Source: Polynucleobacter sp. 71A-WALBACH (GTDB taxonomy: Bacteria > Pseudomonadota > Gammaproteobacteria > Burkholderiales > Burkholderiaceae). From it: 64,000 bases of DNA. The position numbers were made by a program, and so were the translations under genes. The notes beneath the pieces are model-generated. The model did no database searches. It had not been told where the DNA came from and saw only the letters and a list, made by a program, of their open reading frames with translations. Positions 9,885-17,866 of the stretch are shown one piece after another (position 1 is the first letter of the stretch; every line of letters starts with the position of its first letter). The stretch spans positions 124,001 to 188,000 of the forward strand of contig NZ_JACVOP010000003.1 in NCBI RefSeq assembly GCF_018882365.1. Reading direction: 5' to 3'.

Positions 9885-10304
9885 CTAGCGTAGCTGATTG
9901 AGTACGTGATCAGGCCAAGGTGAAGATTTACCTGTCTTCAGGTTTACCCACACCATCGTAGCGCCACCAACCGCAGCCATTGAATCTGGCTCTGTTGTTA
10001 AAGCCATCGTGGTGAAGACATCCAAACTTGAACGGCCAATATTACCAATGTAAGTTCTTAAGATTAGTTCACCTGGGTAGATAAGCTGCTGGTGAAAGTT
10101 ACAAAAGCCATTGATCATCAACATGGATTCTTCGCCAGGAGCAACGCTATATCCGAGTGAAGTAATCCACTCCACTCTAGCCTGTTCCATGTAACGAAAA
10201 TACACGGTGTTGTTGACATGCCCATAGGCATCCATATCGCCCCAACGAATCGGCATGTTCATCTGATGAACAAACTTTTTCTCCGCTGGAATCTCAATAC
10301 GCAT
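9885..10304 (-). CDS. hot-dog fold acyl-CoA thioesterase (YbgC/4HBT-like)
   Basis: A 139-residue single hot-dog domain protein. The motif WGDMDAYGHVNNTVYFRYMEQAR holds the catalytic Asp and the conserved HVNN of 4-hydroxybenzoyl-CoA thioesterase-like enzymes. The acyl-CoA substrate cannot be predicted. It lies between the DUF442 gene (17 bp upstream) and mnmH (8 bp downstream), so it is probably on the same transcript. Confidence 0.87.
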   Translation of the reverse strand: MRIEIPAEKKFVHQMNMPIRWGDMDAYGHVNNTVYFRYMEQARVEWITSLGYSVAPGEESMLMINGFCNFHQQLIYPGELILRTYIGNIGRSSLDVFTTMALTTEPDSMAAVGGATMVWVNLKTGKSSPWPDHVLNQLR

Positions 10305-10321
10305 AAGTACTCACTGAATAA

Positions 10322-10666
10322 TCAGCGAACTTGGAGGGCCATTTGATACAAATTTGTGGAGCGTGCACCAGAGCGGCAAAAAGCCAAAATGGGGCCAGGC
10401 ATTGTTTTCAGCAAACGTGCCATCTCAACAACTTGATCAGGTGTAAAAGCACCGGGGACTACTGGTAAATAGGCGTAGTTCAAGCCAAGGGCTTCTGCTT
10501 GCGCCTGAATTTGGGCGTTAGTAGGTTGATCAGGACCACCCTCAAAATCTGGGCGATTATTGATTACGCTTTTGTAACCCTGTTTAACAATCTCAGCCAA
10601 ATGGCTTGGATCAATTTGACCCAGCGTACCGAACTGATCTGTATGACAAGCTATAGGAAGGCTCAT
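10322..10666 (-). CDS. DUF442 (TIGR01244-type) sulfur-transferase/phosphatase-like protein
   Basis: A 114-residue cytoplasmic protein with the tyrosine-phosphatase-like fold of the Blh N-terminal domain. The active-site loop is FCRSGARS, a C-x4-R cysteine loop shared with rhodaneses, and the N-terminal segment reads FGTLGQIDPSHL. The start at 10666 is supported by a strong GAGGT ribosome-binding site; a longer frame to 10774 would run into the previous gene. In other bacteria this domain is found with ETHE1-type persulfide dioxygenases; none is adjacent here. Last clear sulfur gene of the operon. Confidence 0.85.
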   Translation of the reverse strand: MSLPIACHTDQFGTLGQIDPSHLAEIVKQGYKSVINNRPDFEGGPDQPTNAQIQAQAEALGLNYAYLPVVPGAFTPDQVVEMARLLKTMPGPILAFCRSGARSTNLYQMALQVR

Positions 10667-10706
10667 TTCAACCTCAAAAAATAAAAAGTATTTAAAAACT
10701 AATAAC

Positions 10707-10717
10707 TTAGATTCTAA
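10707..10717. repeat. short palindrome TTAGATTCTAA before the DUF442 gene
   Basis: A perfect 11-bp palindrome lies in the 58-bp gap between a YeeE/YedE gene and the DUF442 gene. A similar one, TTAGTCTAA, lies at 11603-11611 ahead of the other short YeeE/YedE gene. These could be binding sites or chance AT-rich symmetry. Confidence 0.25.
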
Positions 10718-10724
10718 ATCAGAC

Positions 10725-11159
10725 TTACTTTTTGTGGCCCGTAAAGAAGCGATTGCAAATTGACATGCCAGCAAGCATTGCTAATATGAAGACTAGAGCC
10801 TTCAAGTGGCCAGCCCCAAGAGCAACAATTGCAGGCCCGGGGCAGAAGCCAGCCATCCCCCACCCTGCCCCAAAAATGAGGCCGCCAATGACCAAGGGCT
10901 TGGATATATCTCTTCGAGTTGGAATATGGAGCGCGCCACCAAAAAAGGCTTCCGTACGCTTGGAGACCAGATAAAAGCCGCCGAGACCAACAAGAATTGC
11001 TCCACCCATCACAAATATTAAGGATGGATCCCAGTTACCAGTGATGTCGAGGAAATTAAGAATTTTTTGCGGGTTGCTCATACTGGAAATGATCAGACCA
11101 AAACCGAATAAGACGCCAATCAAATACTGGCTATAGAAACTGAAATGTTTTTTCATCAT
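10725..11159 (-). CDS. YeeE/YedE family half-transporter (PmpB-like / DUF6691)
   Basis: A 144-residue membrane protein with four predicted helices. It carries the family motif GAGWGMAGFCPGPAIVALGAG with a conserved Cys. It starts one base after the previous gene's stop, so the two are translationally coupled. Such paired short YeeE/YedE proteins behave as two halves of a sulfur-compound permease (PmpA/PmpB type). The transported species is unproven; the sulfur operon context argues for a sulfur anion or sulfane sulfur. Confidence 0.85.
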   Translation of the reverse strand: MMKKHFSFYSQYLIGVLFGFGLIISSMSNPQKILNFLDITGNWDPSLIFVMGGAILVGLGGFYLVSKRTEAFFGGALHIPTRRDISKPLVIGGLIFGAGWGMAGFCPGPAIVALGAGHLKALVFILAMLAGMSICNRFFTGHKK

Positions 11160-11597
11160 TTATAGGCCTAGTAGATGGCGAGTGATAAACACCATCAAAA
11201 AACCAGAGCTCATAAAACATAAGGTGGCGACTAAGGATCTTGGGGATAAACGGGATAAGCCACAGACACCATGCCCACTAGTACAGCCAGAACCATAGCT
11301 CGTCCCAAAACCTACCAGTAGACCAGCAATAATGATAGCAATCCAATCAGCATCAATCACTGCTGTAGCGTGAAGACCAAAGAGTAAGCTTGCCCAAAAT
11401 GGCGCACTCAATAATCCAAGTAAAAGACTTAGACGCCAATTGATATCACCCTCTTTGGGTGAGAGTAATCCAGATACGATTCCACTGATGCCCAGTATCC
11501 GCCCATGGAGAATGACATATAACGCTGCCGCCACACCCAATAAGATCCCGCCAAGAAATGCGGGGCCTGGAGTGAAAGCTAGCCAATCTATTTGCAT
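11160..11597 (-). CDS. YeeE/YedE family half-transporter (PmpA-like)
   Basis: A 145-residue four-helix membrane protein with the motif SYGSGCTSGHGVCGLSRLSPRSLVATL, containing two cysteines that could relay a sulfur species. It is the upstream partner of the adjacent half-transporter, with no gap between them. A 25-bp spacer separates it from the long YeeE/YedE gene. Substrate assignment rests on context only. Confidence 0.87.
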   Translation of the reverse strand: MQIDWLAFTPGPAFLGGILLGVAAALYVILHGRILGISGIVSGLLSPKEGDINWRLSLLLGLLSAPFWASLLFGLHATAVIDADWIAIIIAGLLVGFGTSYGSGCTSGHGVCGLSRLSPRSLVATLCFMSSGFLMVFITRHLLGL

Positions 11598-11622
11598 ATT
11601 ATTTAGTCTAAGTTAGAGAGTA

Positions 11623-12744
11623 TTAACTACAGGGATTAGGTGCATTGCGCGATTCCAAATAGCGTAGTGCTAAGTATGCGCCAAAGATAAATCCCGGCAA
11701 AGCGAGAAATGACCCAATTGCCAAGGTAGAAATGCCGCTCAGTCCTTGACCGACCGTGCACCCAAGTGCTGTAACCCCACCGAACCCCATCAAAGCCGCG
11801 CCGATCAAGTGATTAGCGGTGTCCTCTGTATTGCGAAAACTTTCCCAACGAAAAGACTTTGTGAATATAGCGATGTAAGCAGACCCTGAAATCATCCCAA
11901 TGACAGCGGCAATACCTACAGTAATCACCTTAGAGGTATCGCTATACATCATCAACCAGTCTAAGGAGTAGGCATAAGGGGCAACAAAGGATAAGCTCTC
12001 CATGCGTCCAGAGTTGGTTACTAGGAAGACCTCTTCCAAAGTGTTTGGATCTTCAGCCACATAGCCTAAGCTACCTGATACCCACCACACAGCACAAATA
12101 GCAAGCCCAACAAAGGTGCCGGCAAAAATATTTTCTAAGGTCCAAAAGGTTTTATCTGCAAGGGCAAACGCAATAAAAGCAAAGCCGATAATTAAGCCAA
12201 GAGCCAGATGTAATTGACTCCGGGCAATACCAGTGATTGAACTCAAAATACTCGGCAAATCTTGTGGGGTAGCCAGCGCAATAAATACAGAATCTAATGT
12301 GTTGATGCGAATAACCCCGAGGAAGCCTTTCATGGTCATATAGGCAGTAAGGCCAAGAACCATGAAGACAATGACAGACTTGAGATTTCCGCCACCAATA
12401 CGAACAAGAGTTTTGCTACCACAACCTGATGCAAGAACCATGCCTAATCCAAATAAGGTACTCCCAACAATACTAGAAAGCCATAAGAATTTACTACCGG
12501 TATACATGCTCTTCAAGGGATCAATTAATCCCAAATAAGACATTAAGGTAAAACCAATGATTGCGACACCAATGGCAAGGAACCATTGCTTCAAGCGACC
12601 CCAGCTAGACATAATGAAAATATCTGAAACTGCACCCATGCTACAAAAACCCGTTTTTTGCATTACTGCACCAAGTAAAAAAGTAATTGCAAAGGTAGCT
12701 AATAAAACTGATTTACTAAGAGAAGAAATATCTACCGCATCCAT
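11623..12744 (-). CDS. thiosulfate-transporter-like YeeE/YedE protein (TsuA/SoxT type)
   Basis: A 373-residue polytopic membrane protein with the two-fold repeat of TsuA. Three conserved cysteines are visible: Cys34 in KTGFCSMGA, Cys108 in ASGCGSKTL, and one near residue 330 in ALGCTVGQGLSG. In TsuA such cysteines relay thiosulfate through the pore. I prefer the ATG at 12744 over a TTG two codons earlier. The gene lies downstream of soxH and a small cytochrome and upstream of the half-transporters. Thiosulfate as substrate is an inference from family and context. Confidence 0.88.
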   Translation of the reverse strand: MDAVDISSLSKSVLLATFAITFLLGAVMQKTGFCSMGAVSDIFIMSSWGRLKQWFLAIGVAIIGFTLMSYLGLIDPLKSMYTGSKFLWLSSIVGSTLFGLGMVLASGCGSKTLVRIGGGNLKSVIVFMVLGLTAYMTMKGFLGVIRINTLDSVFIALATPQDLPSILSSITGIARSQLHLALGLIIGFAFIAFALADKTFWTLENIFAGTFVGLAICAVWWVSGSLGYVAEDPNTLEEVFLVTNSGRMESLSFVAPYAYSLDWLMMYSDTSKVITVGIAAVIGMISGSAYIAIFTKSFRWESFRNTEDTANHLIGAALMGFGGVTALGCTVGQGLSGISTLAIGSFLALPGFIFGAYLALRYLESRNAPNPCS

Positions 12745-12765
12745 AATCAAAATTCTTTACTGAAA

Positions 12766-13080
12766 TTATTTAAATTTATAAAACTGCTTGTTGAGAAAGG
12801 CTGCTACATCAGCCTCATCCTCAGGGAAAAGATCAAGTCGCAGTTCTGTGTTGCACATTGCGACCATGGACTTTAAATTCTGGAGGTTTTTTACCTTACT
12901 ATCGCTGCGCGTGTAAATCATATCGCCATTACCAAAGCCCGATTTCTTGGCATGGCAGGCGTAGCATTTCTGCTGATCAATCTTCTTTCCATTGACGAGA
13001 TCAGGCGTGGCATGGGCAGACAAATTCAGCCCAAACACGGCAATAATGGCACCGGCAAGCCTAATCAGCGGTAATTTCAT
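12766..13080 (-). CDS. small secreted c-type cytochrome
   Basis: A 104-residue periplasmic monoheme cytochrome with a signal peptide to about residue 24 (AHA). The heme motif is C39-Y-A-C42-H43. Candidate distal ligands are Met54, Met72 and Met75. An extra Cys76 sits in VAMCNTELRLDLFPEDE. It probably accepts electrons from SoxAX/SoxCD or from the SoxH-like step, but the partner is not shown by sequence. It stands 60 bp behind soxH with a small hairpin (13124-13138) in the gap. Confidence 0.85.
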   Translation of the reverse strand: MKLPLIRLAGAIIAVFGLNLSAHATPDLVNGKKIDQQKCYACHAKKSGFGNGDMIYTRSDSKVKNLQNLKSMVAMCNTELRLDLFPEDEADVAAFLNKQFYKFK

Positions 13081-13140
13081 TTGAAATCAGTCATTTAGCG
13101 TAGTAAAGAGCTATTTTAAAGCCCAGATGACAAATCTGCC

Positions 13141-14109
13141 TTATTCCGCTTGAATTGAGAGGTAGACGTTATAAGCATTCATCCGGTTTGCAGCCCTAAA
13201 CAAGGGCATTCCTTCGTATTCTGACCAATCAACCTGTTGATAGGCTTCCTCAAAAGGATCCATATTGATGGCTGATTTTGTCATTGATGTACGTAAATAC
13301 TGCAAATAATCCCTGGTGAAGCGAATATCAACGATTGGGCTATTTGAATAGGCGCCATGACCAGGAATAACGATGCTGGGGTTTAATGACTCAATTTCAT
13401 CCAAGGCGTGTAACCAACCCTTACTATCCGCATTGCCCACAAAAGGAATGCGGCCGCGGAATACGAGGTCTCCAGCAAATAGCACTTTCTCTGATGGAAC
13501 ATAAGTAATTAAGTCCTCAGGGGCGTGAGCGGGTCCTACCCTAGAAATCTTAAATTCAACGCCACCAATTGTCAGCGTGTAAGCCTGATCTATCCACACA
13601 TCAGCTGACATTAATTTAGTTGAAGCATTAACCCAAGGTGCAAAATCGATCCGAGAAGCAATCAGGCGCTGTTTAGCTGTTTCAGAGGAGATGTAGTTTC
13701 GACCCTCTCCCTGCGCATAAATTTTCGCCCCGATGCTCTTAAACTCTTGAAGGCCATAGATATGATCGGCATGGTAGTGCGTCACAATCACAGCAACCAC
13801 CTTTTGAGCGGTCAGCTTTTTAATTTCGGCGATGAGTTTCTTGGCGAGAGCTGGGGAACCTAAGGCATCGATAACCACGACACCTTTAGGTGTGATGACA
13901 AAACCAGCATTCGAAATAAAGTTTTGATTTTTACTGCTACCCATCTCTGGGAGACCTTGAACAAAATAGGTATGCGGTGCAACCTGAATGGGATTTAAGA
14001 GCAAATCGTCTGATGCATTAACTGGGGCTGTCAATACAAATAGAGCAAGGAAGCCGAGAAGCATTGTGCACATTACGCAAGAGCGCATCTTCAGACCCGA
14101 CAGAGACAT
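13141..14109 (-). CDS. soxH: SoxH-like secreted metallo-beta-lactamase-fold hydrolase
   Basis: A 322-residue protein with a hydrophobic signal region (about 8-32, ending VNA). The zinc motif H111-Y-H113-A-D115-H116 is followed by the further ligands PAHAPEDL, FAGDLVF and IPGHGAY. SoxH-type proteins are found in sox operons and in quinoprotein systems; their reaction is unresolved and SoxH is dispensable for thiosulfate oxidation in Paracoccus. It begins 3 bp after the DsrE-like gene. The gene symbol is given for context similarity and is tentative. Confidence 0.83.
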   Translation of the reverse strand: MSLSGLKMRSCVMCTMLLGFLALFVLTAPVNASDDLLLNPIQVAPHTYFVQGLPEMGSSKNQNFISNAGFVITPKGVVVIDALGSPALAKKLIAEIKKLTAQKVVAVIVTHYHADHIYGLQEFKSIGAKIYAQGEGRNYISSETAKQRLIASRIDFAPWVNASTKLMSADVWIDQAYTLTIGGVEFKISRVGPAHAPEDLITYVPSEKVLFAGDLVFRGRIPFVGNADSKGWLHALDEIESLNPSIVIPGHGAYSNSPIVDIRFTRDYLQYLRTSMTKSAINMDPFEEAYQQVDWSEYEGMPLFRAANRMNAYNVYLSIQAE

Positions 14110-14112
14110 AAC

Positions 14113-14541
14113 TTAAGGCTTGATATAGGCAAAATGATTTTGGTATTGCAGATCGGCAACTCGAACAACACCAGATGGTGTGAAGTCTGTGTCAAGAGTG
14201 AATTGATCTTTAGAGAGATTACGATTCTTTAGAGTTATTTCGCAGACCTCAAAACGAACGCCGCGAGACTTCAATGCTCCGACCAGGGGAGCATATTCAA
14301 TCCCATTCTTTTTATCTTTAGCACCTTCCATCATAATATCTACGCCATTGGCATGAGTAACCACAATAATTTTGGTTTGGGGTGATGTATCTAAATGATT
14401 GCGAATATTACGCAAGCCTTTAATGCCTTGAGTCTCAGCATCATCTATATGGTAGACGACCTCTGTAGGACCTGCAGCATAAGAAGTTATAGAAAGAATC
14501 GCAAAACAGGTGACTGCAAAGTACTGAAGTAATTTTTTCAT
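14113..14541 (-). CDS. secreted DsrE/DsrF-like sulfur-relay family protein
   Basis: A 142-residue protein with a Sec signal peptide (about 1-22, YAA) and a DsrE-like alpha/beta domain: VVYHIDD, KIIVVTHANGVDIMMEG, and GVRFEVCEITLKNRNL with Cys100. Cys100 is at the position where DsrE-type proteins carry sulfur. Most DsrE proteins are cytoplasmic, so periplasmic export is a point of interest. It sits between soxB and soxH and is probably part of the Sox system, role unknown. Confidence 0.84.
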   Translation of the reverse strand: MKKLLQYFAVTCFAILSITSYAAGPTEVVYHIDDAETQGIKGLRNIRNHLDTSPQTKIIVVTHANGVDIMMEGAKDKKNGIEYAPLVGALKSRGVRFEVCEITLKNRNLSKDQFTLDTDFTPSGVVRVADLQYQNHFAYIKP

Positions 14542-14560
14542 TATTTTCTCAAATAAAATT

Positions 14561-16291
14561 TTAGAGAGAGACCATTCCTGGATTATTTTTTACACCCTTA
14601 ATCACTGGCTCATTCAGCTTCACAGCCTTAACTACTTTGACATCGCGTAAATGACGTTCGATCACATCCCAGATCGGCTCTCCACCAAGGTTCCTCGCCT
14701 CTTCACTAACAGGTGCCCAGCCAGCCACTTTATAAGTCTTATTTGGATCAATATCCTTGCCATTAAGACGCATATCGCTAATACGTTGACCGGCCGATGC
14801 GCCTGGGTCAATCGTGTATTGCATGCCGCCTACGCGCACCATATCACCACCCTGCTGGTAATACGGATCCGGGTTAAATAAATTATCAGCCACATCTTCC
14901 AGAATAGTCTTGATAGTTTCACCAGTCATATTGTTGACGGTGGTGTATGGATAGGTAATGGCAGTTTGATCTAATAGGTTCTCACGAGTGATGGCCTGCC
15001 CTGGCAACAAACTAGTACCCCAGCGGAAGCCAGGCGAAAATGCGATCTCCGCATTCTTCTGAGTCATTAATCCATCCAAAATTAATTGATCAAAACTGCC
15101 ATTGAAATTACCGCGACGATATAAAAGGCTATCTGTAGTAGCTAGCTTTTCATTCAATTTAGTTTCATATGGGGCACGCATTTTAGCGATCAGCTTATTC
15201 ATTGCAGGATCGGCTGGAATCATATTCGAAAAGATTGGAAAGAGCTTGTAACGAAAATCAACTGGCTTGCCACCCTTAACATCAAAATCGAGCACGCCTA
15301 AGAACTTACTGTTGGAGCCTGCATTGGTAACCAAAGTTACTCCACCAGAATTCTTAACCTTGACTGGAATTGGTACGCCATCATGAGTATGACCACCCAT
15401 AATTGCATCAAGTCCACTGACGCGCGATGCCATCTTCAAGTCAACATCCATACCATTATGGGATAGTAAGACAACCACCTTGGCGCCTTTAGCACGTACT
15501 TCTTGAATTGTTTTCTGTAAATTTTCTTCCTGAATGCCAAATGTCCAATCCGGCGTGAAATAGCGAGGATTTGCAATCGGCGTATATGGGAATGCCTGAC
15601 CAATGATGGCCACTTGAATCCCATTCTGCACTTTCATGACGTAGGGATTAAAAACAGAGTCACCAAAATCGGCCGTCTTAATATTTTGAGCGATGAAAGA
15701 AACCTTGCCTTTGAAATCGCCATTCACAATCTCCATGACCCGCTTTTCACCTAAAGTCATTTCCCAGTGGGGAGTCATGACATCAACACCTAGTAACAAG
15801 GCCGCATCAACCATATCCTGACCATTAGTCCAAAGCGCTGTAGCAGAGCCCTGCCAAGTGTCACCACCATCTAATAACAACGCTCCTGGACGAGCAGCCT
15901 TCATTTGCTTAATCAGGGTCGCCATATGAGCAAAGCCACCCATCTTGCCGTAATTTTGCGCGGCTGCGACGTAATCTAAATAAGTAAATGCATGAGCATC
16001 ACGCGTACCCGCAGCAATACCATTTGCCTTGAGGAAATATTCCCCAACCAAATGAGGTGTCTTACCTTCCTGGGCGCCAATACCTAAGTTAACATTTGGC
16101 TCACGAAAATAAATTGGCAGAAGTTGCGCATGGCAGTCTGTGAAGTGCAGAAAATGCACGTTACCAAAATTCGGTAAATCATAGAATTTTTGTGCGGTAG
16201 TCTGAGCGCTAGCAAAATTGGATTGCAAACTCATACCGCCTGCAGAAGCGATAGCTAGAGCTTGCAAAAACTCACGGCGATTTAAAGACAT
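14561..16291 (-). CDS. soxB: thiosulfohydrolase SoxB
   Basis: Periplasmic dimanganese enzyme that releases sulfate from the SoxY-Cys-S-sulfonate intermediate. The 576-residue protein has a Tat signal (NRREFLQALAIASAGG). The calcineurin-like/5'-nucleotidase motifs include LHFTDCHAQLLP, LLDGGDTWQGS and GGHTHDG, followed by a 5'-nucleotidase C-terminal domain. The specific SoxB segment PIYFREPNVNLG is present. A terminator-like hairpin lies directly in front of its ribosome-binding site GGGGGAG. Confidence 0.97.
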   Translation of the reverse strand: MSLNRREFLQALAIASAGGMSLQSNFASAQTTAQKFYDLPNFGNVHFLHFTDCHAQLLPIYFREPNVNLGIGAQEGKTPHLVGEYFLKANGIAAGTRDAHAFTYLDYVAAAQNYGKMGGFAHMATLIKQMKAARPGALLLDGGDTWQGSATALWTNGQDMVDAALLLGVDVMTPHWEMTLGEKRVMEIVNGDFKGKVSFIAQNIKTADFGDSVFNPYVMKVQNGIQVAIIGQAFPYTPIANPRYFTPDWTFGIQEENLQKTIQEVRAKGAKVVVLLSHNGMDVDLKMASRVSGLDAIMGGHTHDGVPIPVKVKNSGGVTLVTNAGSNSKFLGVLDFDVKGGKPVDFRYKLFPIFSNMIPADPAMNKLIAKMRAPYETKLNEKLATTDSLLYRRGNFNGSFDQLILDGLMTQKNAEIAFSPGFRWGTSLLPGQAITRENLLDQTAITYPYTTVNNMTGETIKTILEDVADNLFNPDPYYQQGGDMVRVGGMQYTIDPGASAGQRISDMRLNGKDIDPNKTYKVAGWAPVSEEARNLGGEPIWDVIERHLRDVKVVKAVKLNEPVIKGVKNNPGMVSL

Positions 16292-16307
16292 GGAAACTCC
16301 CCCTAAG

Positions 16308-16331
16308 AAAACAGGCCTTGCGGCCCGTTTT
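16308..16331 (-). terminator. terminator-like hairpin between soxX and soxB
   Basis: On the minus strand the 10-bp arms AAAACGGGCC and GGCCTGTTTT (one G-U pair) enclose a GCAA tetraloop, followed by CTTAGGGGGAG. The U-rich 3' arm resembles an intrinsic terminator. It sits in the 46-bp soxX-soxB gap, five bases before the soxB ribosome-binding site, so it may attenuate transcription or protect the upstream mRNA end. The structure is read directly; the effect is inferred. Confidence 0.6.
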
Positions 16332-16337
16332 AATGTG

Positions 16338-16976
16338 TTATTTATTTACAGGCGACTCAGGATCAAGCAATAAAGCCATGACATCTTGGATTTGTTGCTC
16401 GTTTAACAATTTGAAGTGAGCAAATCGCGGCATGTTACTGCAGGCGTTATAGGCCTTTGAGTTGTTGATGCGATTCCAGGTGTAAGTTACAACCTCATTG
16501 GAGTAGCCGCGTAATTTCCCATAACCTGTCAAAGATGGACCAATATTTCCATAGGAGATTTCTTTAGGATCAATTTGGTGGCAGTTATAACAACCTCCAC
16601 CAATTGGAGTGTCCACCTTATCAGTCCAAGTCGCACCGCGACCACTTTGGGCAATTTTTTCACCGTTCTTCCAGTCGCCAATGTACTTACCATCAGACGG
16701 CTGTTGAATCGAGTCCATATTGATCTTCTGGATTTTCTCGCGCATGGCTTGGCCTTGCTTGCTAGCTGCAAACTGCGGATCGGAACAGAATTTTTGTGTA
16801 GCATCTTGATCAATGCGATTTAATCCAGCAATGCCTTCAGCCCTAAAACTGTCATGCATCATCTTGCTGAATTTAGGATCATTCTTCTGTTGAGCTACAG
16901 CTGAAGACTGCATTAAAGCAGAGGCAACAATAAATCCTGTGATTGTTAAGAGCTGTTTGATGTGTTTAATTTTCAT
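16338..16976 (-). CDS. soxX: sulfur oxidation c-type cytochrome SoxX
   Basis: Heme subunit of SoxAX, which conjugates thiosulfate to SoxY. The 212-residue protein has a signal peptide to about residue 28 (AVA). The heme motif is C129-Y-N-C132-H133, and the likely axial ligand is Met182 in NMPRFAHF. The N-terminal extension of about 90 residues with Cys64 is longer than in minimal SoxX. It follows soxA by 19 bp, so the AX pair is adjacent although in the order A then X. Confidence 0.95.
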   Translation of the reverse strand: MKIKHIKQLLTITGFIVASALMQSSAVAQQKNDPKFSKMMHDSFRAEGIAGLNRIDQDATQKFCSDPQFAASKQGQAMREKIQKINMDSIQQPSDGKYIGDWKNGEKIAQSGRGATWTDKVDTPIGGGCYNCHQIDPKEISYGNIGPSLTGYGKLRGYSNEVVTYTWNRINNSKAYNACSNMPRFAHFKLLNEQQIQDVMALLLDPESPVNK

Positions 16977-16995
16977 GATCTCGGTCTCTTATCAA

Positions 16996-17811
16996 TTAAC
17001 GCTTTAAGCCAGGGGTTTCAACAGTACCGCCATTGGCATTCTTCGCCATATACATAGACAAAGCGATAGTGACATCGGATCCATAAATAGGGAATGGGAA
17101 GCGCTGCTGACGGAAGCAATCATTTAGACGTTGTTGCATTGTCCAAAACTGACCGCTGGATACACGGTAGGCTGGCCAAGAGCCCCAGCCTAAAGCGGCA
17201 CCCTTTTGCTCCGTAATATTTGGAAGGTCTTGTAAGCGGATGCGCTTGCCATTCTCACCGTGGCATGAAGCGCAGGAGAAGTCCATTGGGCCACCCTCGA
17301 AGAAAAAGGCGCGCTTGCCTAAGTCATACATTTCTTTTTCTTTAGGATGAGCCGTGCTCACTTTAATTTTGTCACCCTTTGAAAGAGTCACGACATAAGC
17401 GACGATTGCTTCCATATCCTTCTTCGGACCTTTTTGGAATTGGGCATCAATCATCTCCTGGGGATCACGACCCTGCAAGACTTGCATACAAGTCATTAAG
17501 CGAGATTCTAGGTCCTGGACCTTATTTGTATCCTTGAAATAGCGAGGTAATTGTGCCGCAGCACCCTTCACCACTCCTGGCCCTAAGCCAAGGTTACATT
17601 TTTCTAAAGTGGCATTCTTTGGGCCAGCTGGCTTCTTCCATAAATCTTCACCCGCCGCCTCATAAAGTTCAGAAGGGTTGCCATCTGCAATCATCTCTCG
17701 ATATTTAGCAATATCGTCTGTCGCACTTTTCTGTGCTGACACCGAAGATGTCATTGTTAATAAAGTTGCTACCAAGCCAGTAGCTAACCCTAAGGTCAAT
17801 TTACGCTGCAT
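16996..17811 (-). CDS. soxA: sulfur oxidation c-type cytochrome SoxA (monoheme type)
   Basis: Catalytic subunit of SoxAX. The 271-residue protein has a signal peptide (to about 26, VSA). A single heme motif is seen, C180-A-S-C183-H184. The active-site cysteine ligand is Cys232 in LNDCFRQQRFP. Cys72 and Cys108 are in the N-terminal domain, where diheme SoxA has its first heme; here they can only form a disulfide, so this is the monoheme form. Confidence 0.96.
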   Translation of the reverse strand: MQRKLTLGLATGLVATLLTMTSSVSAQKSATDDIAKYREMIADGNPSELYEAAGEDLWKKPAGPKNATLEKCNLGLGPGVVKGAAAQLPRYFKDTNKVQDLESRLMTCMQVLQGRDPQEMIDAQFQKGPKKDMEAIVAYVVTLSKGDKIKVSTAHPKEKEMYDLGKRAFFFEGGPMDFSCASCHGENGKRIRLQDLPNITEQKGAALGWGSWPAYRVSSGQFWTMQQRLNDCFRQQRFPFPIYGSDVTIALSMYMAKNANGGTVETPGLKR

Positions 17812-17866
17812 TTCCTACCCTTTCAGAACCACGGAGGCGGTGAAGATTTTGTTAAAGCAAAAAACA

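Noticed and set aside
13124..13138. CAGAT/ATCTG hairpin in the soxH-cytochrome gap as a terminator
   Set aside because: Only a 5-bp stem and followed on the minus strand by GGGCTTTAAAATAG rather than a U-run.
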